Of a stretch of 64,000 bases of DNA, positions 1 through 10,542 are shown in pieces. How positions within the stretch are numbered: the first letter of the stretch is position 1; each line of letters begins with the position of its first letter. Where the stretch lies: the NCBI GenBank assembly GCA_963942565.1, contig OZ012686.1:5397404-5461403 (forward strand), in the 5' to 3' direction. The position numbers and the translations under genes were made by a program. The notes beneath the pieces were generated by a model. The model did not search any database. It was not told the origin of the DNA and saw nothing but the letters and a program-made list of their open reading frames with translations. The DNA comes from Maea johnstoni (Eukaryota > Annelida > Polychaeta > Spionida > Magelonidae).

Positions 1-635
1 ACGAAAAAGATACAAGATATCGATTCATGTGCAAATTAGGAAAAATATATTTTTTTTAGGAGAACACAGCTTCAACAGCATTAACTCCCAAGACAAATGT
101 GTGCTTCGGACTGCTTCCATTCCATTTATCCCAAAATTCACAAAGATGAATGTGTATGTGTTAGGGCTGTGATAAATGGGTCAAAAAATCACCCCACATG
201 CAAATAACAACCATTCCTCTTGAGCACATTGCTGGTTTTCATTCATTTTCAATTTGATTCGCTGAATCGAATCGAAGTAGCGTATCGGTAATAATTTTGT
301 CGATTATTGAATCGATAAATATTTCTTATCAATGACAGCCCTAGCTCATATATTATTAAACAAAACTGATAAGGTCTAAAGAATTTCTATGTCTACATAT
401 ATTTGTCCCAATTCTTCAGCTAAACAACATGGTCTCATTAGAGATGGAAGTTCAAATTAAAATCAACATAAAGAAATACACAATATACTTTGTTTTGCAC
501 ATTTGGTGGAAATGAAAACGATTCAATATTGCAAAGGTGCTGAGATAAAACAGATCTATCCGACTAGTGATAATAATTCGTCTGCTATATTTTGGTGGGT
601 TAACTTGTAAGATTTATTGCGCTTAAAATACAAAC
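1..635 (-). other. first intron of the NTPCR-like gene, no exon seen
   Basis: AT-rich sequence downstream (minus strand) of the NTPCR-like exon. No exon continuing the P-loop and no clear repeat is recognised. It is read as intron that continues past the left edge. Confidence 0.4.
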
Positions 636-684
636 CGGGAGGTCCGGTTAGGACGATGTGTCTTGTTCCTGTTGCTCCTGCCAT
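636..684 (-). CDS. NTPCR: NTPCR-like nucleoside-triphosphatase, first coding exon (partial gene)
   Basis: Read on the minus strand from the ATG at 684, this exon encodes 16 codons plus one base: MAGATGTRHIVLTGPPG, with the last Gly split by the intron. It ends CCCG|GTTTGT, a usable 5' splice site. RHxxLTGPPG is the start of the Walker A P-loop, and vertebrate NTPCR begins almost the same way (short N-terminus, RHVFLTGPPG, then VGKTT). NTPCR hydrolyses nucleoside triphosphates. The rest of the P-loop (expected VGKTT) was not found in 1-635, so the next exon lies beyond the left edge. It is divergent to LRRC57, with 469 bp between the start codons. Another small P-loop NTPase is possible because only 17 residues are visible. 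Confidence 0.6.
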
Positions 685-1153
685 CAGGATATCGAACGCC
701 TAAACGATTATACAAAGATCAAATAAGAATCCGGGGCATTTTATGATTGCCACAGACAATTGTTTGCAAGTCAGTTTTGCAAAGTGATGGAGGATGCTTC
801 ACCAAAACGAACTTGTCAGCAGCCGCTACGCAGCGTGCGGAAAGAAAACCTAATTTTACAGCTTTCCGTGCACAAACAATAATTATTGAGCTTCGTACAT
901 CTATATGATATAATATTAAAAAATAATGTAGGTATATTTCGTCAATATTGATGAAAACCTAACTACTATATGTAAAATAATTATCGAATATAAGGTCTGC
1001 CTGCAGACTAAACTAGTTTAACCGGATGTGAATGTTTCACTTCCGGTAAATTTGTTTTTGTTAGTGGCTTCTTGTGATTAGATGTTTTGGATGACTAAGA
1101 CATCTAAACAATCTCAACATTTAGGGAAATTCACAAAGTAAATCGAGTACAGG
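685..1153. promoter_or_regulatory. shared head-to-head promoter of NTPCR-like gene and LRRC57
   Basis: The 469 bp between two divergent start codons must hold both 5' UTRs and promoters. No TATA box is positioned for either gene. An inverted pair of ETS-like motifs lies at 1021-1047. TATA-less divergent promoters with ETS/GABP sites are typical of housekeeping genes. The promoter role is inferred from gene layout. Confidence 0.5.
1021..1047. promoter_or_regulatory. inverted pair of ETS-like sites
   Basis: ACCGGATGTGAA (1021-1032) and TTCACTTCCGGT (1036-1047) are inverted copies with one mismatch and a 3-base spacer. Each carries a GGAA/GGAT-type ETS core; CACTTCCGGT at 1038-1047 fits the GABPA/ETS consensus well. 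The position about 107-133 bp before the LRRC57 ATG fits a bidirectional promoter element. Confidence 0.45.
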
Positions 1154-1373
1154 ATGGGGAATTCAATAAAGCCTCACATAGAGCGAGCGGAGAAGACAGG
1201 AGCCTGCAATCTGTCCAAACAGGGACTGACAGAGGTGTGTCTCAGTACTTGCATATTGATATTCATTCAATCATTGACTGATAGTGATACTGCACAAGTT
1301 GATTGTTAAGTGAATGCTGTTTTTTGTAAACAGTACACTTAGTGACATACCAACAAGAGAATATTTGTGAAAT

Positions 1374-1455
<82 letters not shown>

Positions 1456-3714
1456 GTGGTAGAAACTGCGATCCGGTAGGATCGCCGATCCTACCAGTAG
1501 AAACTGCGATCGCAGTTTCTACCGGTAGAAACTGCGATCGCAGTTCCTACCAGGATTATGCTGGTAGGAACTGCGATCGCAGTTTCTACCGGTAGGATCG
1601 CCGATCCTACCAGAACAATCTTACAATACCTTGGTAGAAACTGCGATTCAGTAAAGGCTGTGATAGTATTGATATATTTAGCAATCTATGGTAACCCATA
1701 GTTGCAGTAGTAAGATATTAAGTTTTTTTGTGAGAATTCCAAAGCTAAAAGCACCTTTATTTTTTCATTAAGACACTTATAACACATAACTAATGAGTAC
1801 TCACCTTTGAATAGCACCATTAAAATATGAACATGCAACATATTCTGGCACAATATTACTTCATGAAATCTCTCTTAAATGCAATCTTTCATGCAATCTT
1901 TCAACATAATCACCTATCGTTCAACGGGTAGCTTTAACTATTTATACAAAGTTAACTCCCAACAATACTGGTACAATGTGACATCATAAGAAAGGCTTCA
2001 AATATTTCTAACACAGTCACACAATAGTATAACCTGTTTATACAGTATTATGAAGATACTATATCTATTTACTTCGATATACAAAGTATTGAATAAAACT
2101 TTGTCTCCAAGTACTCATTTCTTCATTCAGTTGTTCTTTAGAAAGTAGAAATTAGTCTGCTACTCTCATATTTTAGAAAATAACTTGGCAATAAAGCGAA
2201 ATTTCACAAAGTATTTGAAGGAGAGTTGGTGTATGGCATGTGATCACCATTTCTCGATCAAATGTTTTCCAGAAAAATGTTTGTAAGCAAAATATTTCCA
2301 ACATTGTCAGGGCTGTTTTGGCCACTCTGAGTGTTAATGGGTTAGGTTATTGAATTTGATATTCCTTTTCAATCATAGAAAAGTCAAAATGAAAACATTT
2401 GATAACTATCAGCTTCACATTAGCAAATGACCACTCACTTACCTATACCCAACAATTAATACTTGGACGTCTTACTCTACATTCTAACCTTAATTTCAAT
2501 ATAATTACATAAGTAACTTTTAAGCGCAATTGAACCAAGCCCGTATTTCCTATAATAACAATTGGATTACTAGGATTACAATTTGAGATAAAGCCAGACA
2601 GCTTCTCACTTTCTTTGCAAATTAACAATAATTATAATTCGCCTCAATTGCACATTTTTCTCACTATTTGGATATTGAAGACCCAGCACCAGTTCAGTAA
2701 TACATATCTATTAATTTACCTGCTTGTTTGCAATTGTTACAGTAGCAAATATTTAAAATTTCACTTCATAAGTAAACTAAATCATTAGTCCTTTAGAGTT
2801 ACACTTGAAATTTTCATCTGGATTTTTGATACTTTTGACAATTGGAATAAAGAATGATTTTACACAATATGGAGAGTTGTCAGTGATGATCTGCTGAACA
2901 TTTATCCTTCAAATTGTTTTTTAGAAAAATTCTTTTGGGCAAAAGATTGCCACAAAATTGTTTGACTGCTTTTAGCCGCTGTGCGCATTAATGGTGTAAG
3001 GATTAAACACCATTGACACCTTTGTTGACACACCTACATTGTTAATATTTTCTTCATTATTACATCACATTCTGGCAGGCTCTGCTTTTTGTTCCATCAT
3101 GCACTAGCTACTGGTCATACCAGACTGATGCAGGGGAGAAATTCCTAGGATTTTAAACTGTTTCCAAAACAACCTAATACAATTGACAAATACAGTGTCA
3201 AGTTAATTGCAATAAACCACACCCAAAATGTTGATTGAGATTGGAAGTCATCCAATTAACATGAAACTGTCTTATTACAGAGCAATAAATCATCTCAAAT
3301 AAATACTCAATTCCTGGATGTGTAAATATTTAGATAACAAAGCATCATTTTGAGAAATATTTCACTGAAAGTTGGTGATCCTGTTTGGTTTTACAATCCT
3401 TCTTCAAATATTTTTCAAATTATATTGAATTAAAATGAGATTTGTTAAAAGTTGAAGGACTATGCACACTCCAAAAATGAATGGTTTAAATGAATGCCTG
3501 TAGTGTTTTACAACTCATCTGCCATGGAGCTGCTCATTCAAACCCTTAAATAGTGATAAAGGGGATCGCAGTTTCTACCGGTAGGAACTGCGATCGCAGT
3601 TCCTACCAGCATTATCCTGGTAGGAACTGCGATCGTGGTTTCTACCGGTAGAAACTGCGATCGCAGTTTCTACTGGTAGGATCGGCGATCCTACCGGATC
3701 GCAGTTTCTACCAC

Positions 3715-3761
<47 letters not shown>

Positions 3762-6700
3762 TTTTAGTATTTAATGATAATAGCAAATGGTAAGGAAATG
3801 TTTATAGTCAATATGTGAGATAGGGAAAATGTTTGTGAACATTTTCTAGTACAAACTTTGCTTAGCTGGCGACTTGGAAGAATTCAACAATAATTTGTGA
3901 TAAACCTTTACTTGTCCAATTAGTGATTGCCTATTTTGGGTCCATAGTAACAAAAAAGTTTCAAAGAATTTAAGTGACTATTTATTTAAATATAATTGCC
4001 TACATGTTACGGCCAGTAGAACAAACTAGTTTCTCACATGGTATAACCTTATTTGTTCAATGCTTTTTTTTTATACCTTTTAGTTTCCAGCTGAACTGCT
4101 GAGGTTGGCCAAAAATCTACGAACTTTGGATCTCTCAGATAACAAGATAGCTGGCATCCCGGCTGCAGTTGGAAACCTTGCTATGTTGAAAAATTTTAAT
4201 ATGAATACTAACAGGTTATGTAAGTATTTCAATTCAATTGAGTTAAATCCCTTTCAAGAGATATCTGTTTATTTAAAGCTTAACAGTATAATATCACTTA
4301 CTTTATTGCATGGAAAATTATCTTGATCCACAACCATTTCTTAGAATCTTTCTACCAAGTGCTTAGATACTTAATTTAGGCCTTAAAAAAGTTGTTTGTT
4401 TCCTGTAACTCTACCCTTACAAGTTTTTATTCAAAAAAATCCCAACCCTAATTTTTTTCAGCCATCCCGACTCCAAATCATCAAAAAACATGCAGAAAAC
4501 ATACATTTTTGAACAAAAAAATAATCAAAAAAAAAGAAATTTTCCAACCTACCTACCCTATTTTCTTTCAGGCCGTTACAGGAAACAAACAATTACTTTT
4601 TCTAGGCTTTACTCAACCATCAACATTTCTTGATCAATGATTTGAAGGGTTGAGGGCTCTTTTGGAAAACCCTCATCTCTAATAGGGGGTTGGTGGATCT
4701 GTGTTTGAATTCCTAGGCGTGATGTTCTGTAGCCACTTAAATTGACATTTGAATTACTGACCACTCAAAAGTAGTCAATACTATTGGTGGTAGCTTTGTC
4801 AACAGTTTTGATATCAGAAGTGTGCAAACATTTCAAAATTTCCAAAAGATTTTAAAATGCCTGCAGTATTTGGGCTAGTTGTACATGGTGAGATGGTGGA
4901 ATATTGTTAAGTTGTCCTTGTGTCCGGGGGAGACTTTGATTCTTGAAATAATGCTTTCAAAGTAACAGCAATTCAATTTTATTATTTCACTAAATTTTCA
5001 GAAATTCTCCTGACAATATTGCACAAATGAAGAAACTCTGACTATGCCCTTCAAACTGATAGTATTTTGAAAGCTGTATTATATTATTCTTTCAGCAATA
5101 CTTCCTGATGACATTGGAAAATTGAAGAAACTGGAGCAAATATCGTTTAACTTCAATCGTCTCACCGGTCTACCACCGACCCTCGCTCACCTTAGTGCAT
5201 TAAAAACTGTCTCGCTGAATAATAACAAGCTGACAGTGTTCCCCACTCAGCTGTGTCACCTTAAACACATGGATGTCATTGACCTGTCTCATAACGTTAT
5301 AACACAGATACCAGATGAGGTGAAGGAGCTGCATGCCATAGAAATCAACCTGAATGAGAACAGGGTAAGTGTTAGCCTAGTCTTAGGACAAGAATTTTTT
5401 TATCTCTTTATACAGGCGAACTTGGATATGACAAACTGAATGGGACCAGGAAAATTGGTCCGTCATATGCAAAATCTGTCATATACATATGACACATACT
5501 TGATATGCATGGGACTGGGACCTAGCATATTGCCCGTCATAGACAAAAGTCTGTTGTACAGTGGTCCGTCATATCCAAGTTCGCCTGTATTTTAAATGAA
5601 ACTCTAAAATGTGTCCACCCTGATTTAGTTCTTGAATTGCTCACCAGTTGGCCCACAGTGAGATTTTTCCAGTTTCTGACTGACCAGTGTTACCACCCTT
5701 GGTGCCATCTATCACTAGCCATAGGAACTAACACCTAGACATTAAGCAAATGATAGAATCCAGAAAAGAGAAAAGCATAATTTAATGAAATCATAGACTA
5801 GGAGCTAGTCTAGGTAAGTGCTGGACCATTCAGGTAATTTTCATAGTTCTAGCATTACAAAATCGGGTTCGACTTTTGAGGGGCCCAGAGCCATATGGCC
5901 CTAGATTTTACTGTGGGCACCCAAATTTTTCAGACTTGGGGCCAGAAATACTGTTTTTGACAACCTGACACTACCAAGATCACGTAAACTTGGTCAAGAA
6001 AATTACTAAGTTCTGCAGTGGGGATTGGTCAAGATGAAGTTGTCAAAATAAATAGAAATCAAACCCTAACCCTAACCCTACTGCCTTGTTTTGATGTGCA
6101 GATAACCTAGATGTATTCAATAAAACATTAAGAAGTATATGAATGGTATCCAAGCCAAATTTCTGTGGAAAATGCTTTGAATATTCAGTAGCTGGGGTAA
6201 GGGTTGGATTCTGTTAAGAAGTATTGGTACCGTATCCTTTCAAAAAGTATTGTTTCGTACCATTTCATTCCTTTAAAGTACTCATTAAATAGGGATTGTC
6301 CAGGATCCTAAACATGACTATTCACAACAAAATTTTTAAGGTAATAATGCAATTAAGTACTGTTGACAGTACCATGACAGGGGCGGATCCAGCCCTAAAT
6401 TTGACTGGTGCCTTGAGCCCCCCCCCCCCCCCCCCCCCCCTCCGGAAGCCCAAGGGTGTTCGATGCTCTGAGATGCATTCTCAGCCATTCCTGGCACTTA
6501 AGATTATCAATTTCAATGACTTACTTTTCAAGAAATTTAATTTTATTTCTAGTATTTCATATGTACTGAACCACCCATTACCCACTCCTGATCTTTGCAA
6601 TGGATTTCATTATAAAAGGCTAATTTATGGGTAAAATATTTACGCTGTATGCTTTAAAATCCTAACCCTAGTCACTTTTAATAAGATATTCACCTGGCAG

Positions 6701-9700
6701 GATAACTGGGAACTAACCTGCCCACTGACCACCCTTTTACTGATTTTACACTAGATTCATTCTGGTGAGCAAAATGACAATAGTAATAATTTAGACACAC
6801 GATTAAAAAATCTGGCCAGTCATAGGGGCTTATAATGGACATTCATAAATTCATAAGTACAATTATATTATACAACTTAAATCAATAGTCATCATAAAAA
6901 GTCATACAATATAGAATCTGTCCACACTTGAAGGCTTATATACGTGGGTCAGATACATAGAGGTTTCTCACTCCTAACCACACTATGCCAAAAAAATCCA
7001 GTCAGCCGACTTTATGTAAACTGAGAGCAGTAGACAGGGAGTGGGCACTGTGCATGCGTCATCAAATTTCGCTGCCTCGGCAACCTATCTGACCTAGATA
7101 GGATGACAGTCTGTATACTCAGCCAGCCAGTCAGTTTCTCTGCTGCTTGCTTACTGCACAAATCACGTGACCAATACCTCCCCAGGCTTCACCGCGTAAC
7201 CCGAGGCGCATATACCCTAGGTACTAGCATGCTGTGCCTATTGGGTTGCGGATCAAGGGGATGTATTTCTCTGATGTAAAATAGCATAGTTGGACTAGAA
7301 TAGTTTTAAAACTAAACATCATTTAACACTTGCTATGTTCTATCATACATCCTGGTGAAACAACTTCAGGTCTCAATAAAAACGTATCCATTTACTAGAG
7401 TATACACTCATACTAGAAATATATACCTGTACACTTCCAAAAATTCCCTGAGGTAGATCTAGATTACCACTAATGCACCTGTCAATTGAATCCCCTGAAG
7501 CGGGGGGGGGGGGGGGGGGGGGGGGGAGGGAAATAGCCGGGCAAGGTCGGGCTTATCCAGTTTAGTACACCAAAACTCTGCCCCTTGCATTGGGGTTCGG
7601 GACATTCATTAATAATTAGTAGAATGAGACTGATAGGCCAGGGCACTGGGCGGTATAGTGTATACCTCAAAAATCCTCTTAAAAATATCCCATTTACTTT
7701 TCGGCCATCAAACAGAAGGCAAACAAATGAAATATGTTCTTGTCCTTGTACAAATCAACGAAATAAAAGTTTATTTTCAAATTCATTTTTTAGTTTTTAA
7801 TTTCCACTTCGCTAGAAAGTATGGTTCACAAAATGTGCCCCAGGGGTGGGGATAACTGACGAAAATATGCCCTAGGGGTTGGGACTACGCAAAAAAGGCA
7901 GGAGGACAGACCACAATCCCTGCTTCCAGTATAATTTACCATTAATGTTACAATACTACCTACTAGTATTGTTCATATTTCCTACAACATCTTATGCTTG
8001 GATGTTTATACTTGTATACCAAGTTCTCAAATCATCTTCCACTTGAATGTGAAGAGCTGACTTGAGTTGTCTAGCTGTGGCATGACTCGCTACACTCCAA
8101 CGGTGGTTGCTTACCAGCGCTCCAAGGCGAGTATACACAAGCTGCTTTGTCTGCCGGGAAGTTAGTTATCTTCACAGGGAGCATACTATCTCTTCCGGCT
8201 ATATCTCCCATCCTTATCAATTCCCAATGGAGACTGATGTTGTCAGACGGCAGGACGTCATCGCAAACAATGTGTCCCACCTGAATTGACCATCTTCCTC
8301 TTCCTTAATCCACCCGTCCCAGTGCCCTTTAACTGCCTGTCTAAGTGGTGGTGTGAAAAGGTAGGTATCATCTCGCAGATTTGACCGGTGCCAAACATCC
8401 AGTTTTTGAATTGAGCGGTGACTTGTCACCGGAATCACCGGCGTGTATCCGCCGGTGCATGATTAGAATACAGTACTGTTTCACTGATACCGATTCTCAT
8501 ACCATACTATTTTGTTCTTACTCACTGAGGTATACAATCCCTACCTGGGGTACAACGTAACTATACTGTCTGCGGAGAGTTGTGATTTGTATCTTTGATT
8601 TCCAGGTGAACAGAGTGTCAGAATGTGTGGCAGAATGTCCGCGGTTAAAGGTGCTGAGACTGGAAGAAAACTGCTTGGAGATAACCGCCTTATCACCTAA
8701 GATCATGAAGGCCTCTCAGATCTCCCTCCTGGCCGTGGATGGCAATGTGTTTGATATGAAGCAGTTCCATGGGTTGGAGGGTTATGAAGAGGTAGGTCAA
8801 TAAGGTTTTCCTGGGTAACCCTTTTATTACTAGCGTTCTCTTAGGCAGATGCATGGATACTAGGCATTATTATATGACCACTGACCAATCTCTCTTTTGA
8901 TTGGTTAATTCAGGCTATGACCACTTCCTATACTAGGGAATATCTCCCAACCAGTCCATCAAAACAGTTGAATGGACTGTACAATATTGACTGATCCCAA
9001 AAAGAGGCACACCATCCAATGAGAGTGCCAGAATAGTGACACACCCCCAGAGTTCCCCAGCATGCCACAACCAATCAGATGGGCTGTGACATGACCGACC
9101 ACCATTTTGCCTCCCCCTTATTAAAAAAAAAAGAAATTTAATTAAAAATTTAATTAAAAAATTTAATAAATATATATAATAAAAAATATATATATATATT
9201 TTAAAATATAAAATAAATAAATAAATAAAAAAAAAGAATAATAAAAAAATGAAGGAGGGATTTAATATGATCTGAGCTTCAAAACGATGTTTTATTATTG
9301 TATTGAGGATACCTGATAGTGGTAGTTTAATCAAAATGTTTCTTAACAATCTGTTGATGTGTAATTAATGCTTCTTCCATTTGTCAGTGGTCATATAATA
9401 AAACAAATATGGACTGATCCCTCGAGCAAATCAGGTTATATGGACCTCAGGAGAGCAATATTGCCCGCGGCCTTCGGCCTTGGGCAATATTGCTCTCCCT
9501 CGGTCCATATAACCTGATATTGCCCTCTGGATCAGTCCATATTTGTATATTAGTGCTGGGAATATCAACCCTTTCAATGCTGAGGCTACTTTTATCCAAA
9601 GGACAAGAACGCAAAGATTTTTGAAAACCCTCTAAACTCTGTCATGTTCGTATTCATTGGATAGCTCTCGCTGAGTACTCTCAGATGAGTACCCATGTGC

Positions 9701-9985
9701 CAGGGTTTCAGTCATTTTCAAGGGTCTTTTTGCATGATAAAATATTGGGTGGTCGATATTTGCACTATTGAAGACAGTAGGAATACAACAACAATTACTT
9801 AAATGTACGTAGCTACTTACTGACTTACTGAGAAGATGCATGTTATCTTTGAATATATTCGTTCTATCACATAACAATGGTATGTTTTGCGAAAGATTGA
9901 CTTATTAAGAAATTCGTAGTAATTTGTTTTTATCTCATTTCAGTACATGGAAAGATACACTGCGACTAAGAAGAAATTTAATTGA
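1154..9985 (+). CDS. LRRC57: LRRC57, leucine-rich repeat protein (complete, five coding exons)
   Basis: Coding exons are 1154-1234, 4084-4219, 5096-5364, 8606-8791 and 9944-9985. They add to 714 nt, 237 residues plus TGA; human LRRC57 is 239. All introns are GT-AG and the phases agree. The protein starts MGNSIKPHIERAEKTG, matching the LRRC57 N-terminus, where Gly2 is a likely N-myristoylation site. Leucine-rich repeats follow, from LRTLDLSDNKI in exon 2 to LKVLRLEENCLEI in exon 4. The end, EGYEEYMERYTATKKKFN, is the conserved LRRC57 tail. The family is a small membrane-associated LRR protein of poorly known function. The first ATG is chosen because it alone gives MGNS. Intron 1 carries a 2.27 kb transposon; introns 2, 3 and 4 carry smaller elements. 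Confidence 0.95.
1377..1452. repeat. (AC)n(AT)n microsatellite
   Basis: Alternating AC then AT dinucleotides that end exactly where the nested-palindrome transposon begins. The AT tract resumes on the other side at 3718, so the element sits inside it. Confidence 0.95.
1453..3717. mobile_element. non-autonomous DNA transposon with ~155 bp nested-palindrome terminal inverted repeats
   Basis: The ends are GTCGTGGTAGAAACTGCGAT at 1453 and its exact inverse ending at 3717. The inverted repeats extend inward about 155 bp with few differences. Each is built of smaller palindromes on the cores GGTAGAAACTGCGATCGCAG and GGTAGGATCGCCGATCCTACC-like units. The element is flanked on both sides by alternating TA, so a TA or TATA target duplication cannot be resolved. 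The ~1.9 kb interior is AT-rich with no ORF above about 60 codons, so any transposase must come from elsewhere. It lies in LRRC57 intron 1. The superfamily is unassigned. Confidence 0.85.
3718..3754. repeat. (AT)n microsatellite, right flank of the inserted element
   Basis: Alternating AT directly abutting the transposon end at 3717; the counterpart of the tract at 1394-1452. Confidence 0.9.
4377..4610. mobile_element. MITE-like element, AGGCCT family, copy 1
   Basis: The outer ends are imperfect inverted repeats: TAGGCCTTAAAAAAGTTGTT on the left, and on the right the inverse of AAGCCTAGAAAAAGTAATTG. Both are followed by the shared stretch TTGTTTGTTTCCTGTAAC. The interior includes CTACCTACCCTA. 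A related longer copy is at 63518-63892. It sits in LRRC57 intron 2 and has no coding capacity. Confidence 0.6.
5411..5589. mobile_element. Tc1/mariner-type MITE in LRRC57 intron 3
   Basis: Near-perfect ~22 bp terminal inverted repeats, CAGGCGAACTTGGATATGAC and its inverse ending CCTG, are flanked by TA on both sides. TA target duplication and CAG ends fit a Tc1/mariner-mobilised MITE. It is ~175 bp with no ORF. The left end is only ~47 bp downstream of the exon 3 splice donor. Confidence 0.75.
6062..6081. repeat. short interstitial telomere-like repeat
   Basis: Three consecutive copies of CCCTAA, the complement of the TTAGGG motif used by most animals, in LRRC57 intron 3. It is short enough to arise by chance or by break repair. 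Confidence 0.5.
6419..6440. repeat. poly-C tract beside a GCGGATCCAG motif
   Basis: About 22 C in a row. It lies just downstream of GGGGCGGATCCAG (6380-6392), the terminal motif seen on the 17.5-19.3 kb element, so this is probably a decayed end of that family. Confidence 0.6.
7502..7526. repeat. poly-G tract at a repeat-family end
   Basis: About 25 G follow ATGCACCTGTCAATTGAATC (7472-7491). The same lead-in, ATGCACCAGTCAATTGAATC, precedes a G run at 22105, and its inverse follows a C run at 25058-25100. The G run is therefore a structural part of one dispersed family. Confidence 0.65.
8867..9401. mobile_element. inverted-repeat element, ~535 bp
   Basis: TTATTATATGACCACTGAC (8867-8885) and its exact inverse (9383-9401) bound an AT-rich interior with low-complexity A/T at 9120-9240. 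There is no ORF of interest. It lies in LRRC57 intron 4. Confidence 0.65.
9403..9546. mobile_element. foldback element abutting the previous one
   Basis: A near-continuous palindrome. ACAAATATGGACTGATCC at 9403 pairs with its inverse ending at 9546. The arms also share GGTTATATGGACC and GAGAGCAATATTGCCC. The centre is GCGGCCTTCGGCC. It begins two bases after the 8867-9401 element, so the two may form one compound insertion. Confidence 0.75.
9563..9740 (-). mobile_element. MITE-like family with CAGCGAGAGCTATCC core, copy 1
   Basis: On the minus strand this carries GAGTACTCAGCGAGAGCTAT, then a CATGAC and CTCAGCATTGAAAGGGTTG end. Related copies lie at 36391-36528, 37714-37954 and 53048-53241. 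The shared outer end is TTAACCCTT plus GCTG. There is no ORF. It overlaps LRRC57 intron 4 sequence. Confidence 0.6.
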
Positions 9986-10133
9986 TGGGTGTGAGAGTAT
10001 CAAATACTCACAAGAGTACAATGAACTTTGCCAACCCTTCTAATTGGAAATAACATGCATTCAGGAAGGAAGTCCTCTGCGCTGGAGATAGAGTTGACCA
10101 AACCTATGTCTTGTACCATAAGCCAGTGTCTTT
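9986..10133 (+). other. LRRC57 3' UTR start
   Basis: Sequence directly after the LRRC57 stop. No AATAAA is found close by; candidates further on are at 11965 and 13046. The 3' UTR end is not determined, and it may include the repeats that follow. Confidence 0.35.
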
Positions 10134-10437
10134 GCCAGGACTTGGTAACTGGGTGCCAAAATTTGGCAAATGTAAAGCTTTTGGCCATCCTATTTTTCAA
10201 GGGAGATTATGGCATACTCAGCGTAATTACAACCATAAACATATATTTACTTATTGAAATAAGACATAATATCCTTATACAATGTCACAGAAATTTTATT
10301 GAGGTGGAATACTTCAATTATGTTCTTGAAATTGGCATTTTAAGAAATTGCCCACAGAAAATTGGGTGTCCTGAGGGTTGATTTTTGAGGGGTTGTATGT
10401 CCAAATGAAACCCAGATGCCCTGCTGGCTAAGACTAT
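10134..10437 (+). mobile_element. MITE-like family with GTCTTAGCCAG ends, copy A
   Basis: Begins AGTGTCTTTGCCAGGA and ends CTGGCTAAGACT, imperfect inverted repeats. It shares its length and internal landmarks (AACTGGGTGCC, AACCATAAACA, AGACATAATATCCTTATAC, TTTTAAGAAATT) with copies at 16911-17203 and 20132-20440 (inverted). It is non-coding. Confidence 0.75.
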
Positions 10438-10542
10438 GCTATAACCATTTCATGCTTCACTATGATCTCCAGTTTTATTAGTGCAGCTTCATATGTGTTG
10501 AAATAAGTGAGTGGCTTCGTCATCTTATTGACATTTCATGAA

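Noticed and set aside
1453-3717. CRISPR-like array because of regularly spaced short palindromes
   Set aside because: The repeats are terminal inverted repeats of a transposon in a eukaryotic intron, not equal repeats with unique spacers.
6062-6081. Chromosome-end telomere
   Set aside because: Only three units inside an LRRC57 intron; interstitial at most.
8071-8438. Two overlapping minus-strand open frames with a faint resemblance to a retroelement integrase tail
   Set aside because: Similarity is too weak and short to assign a family. If real it is only a small broken fossil, so it was not listed.
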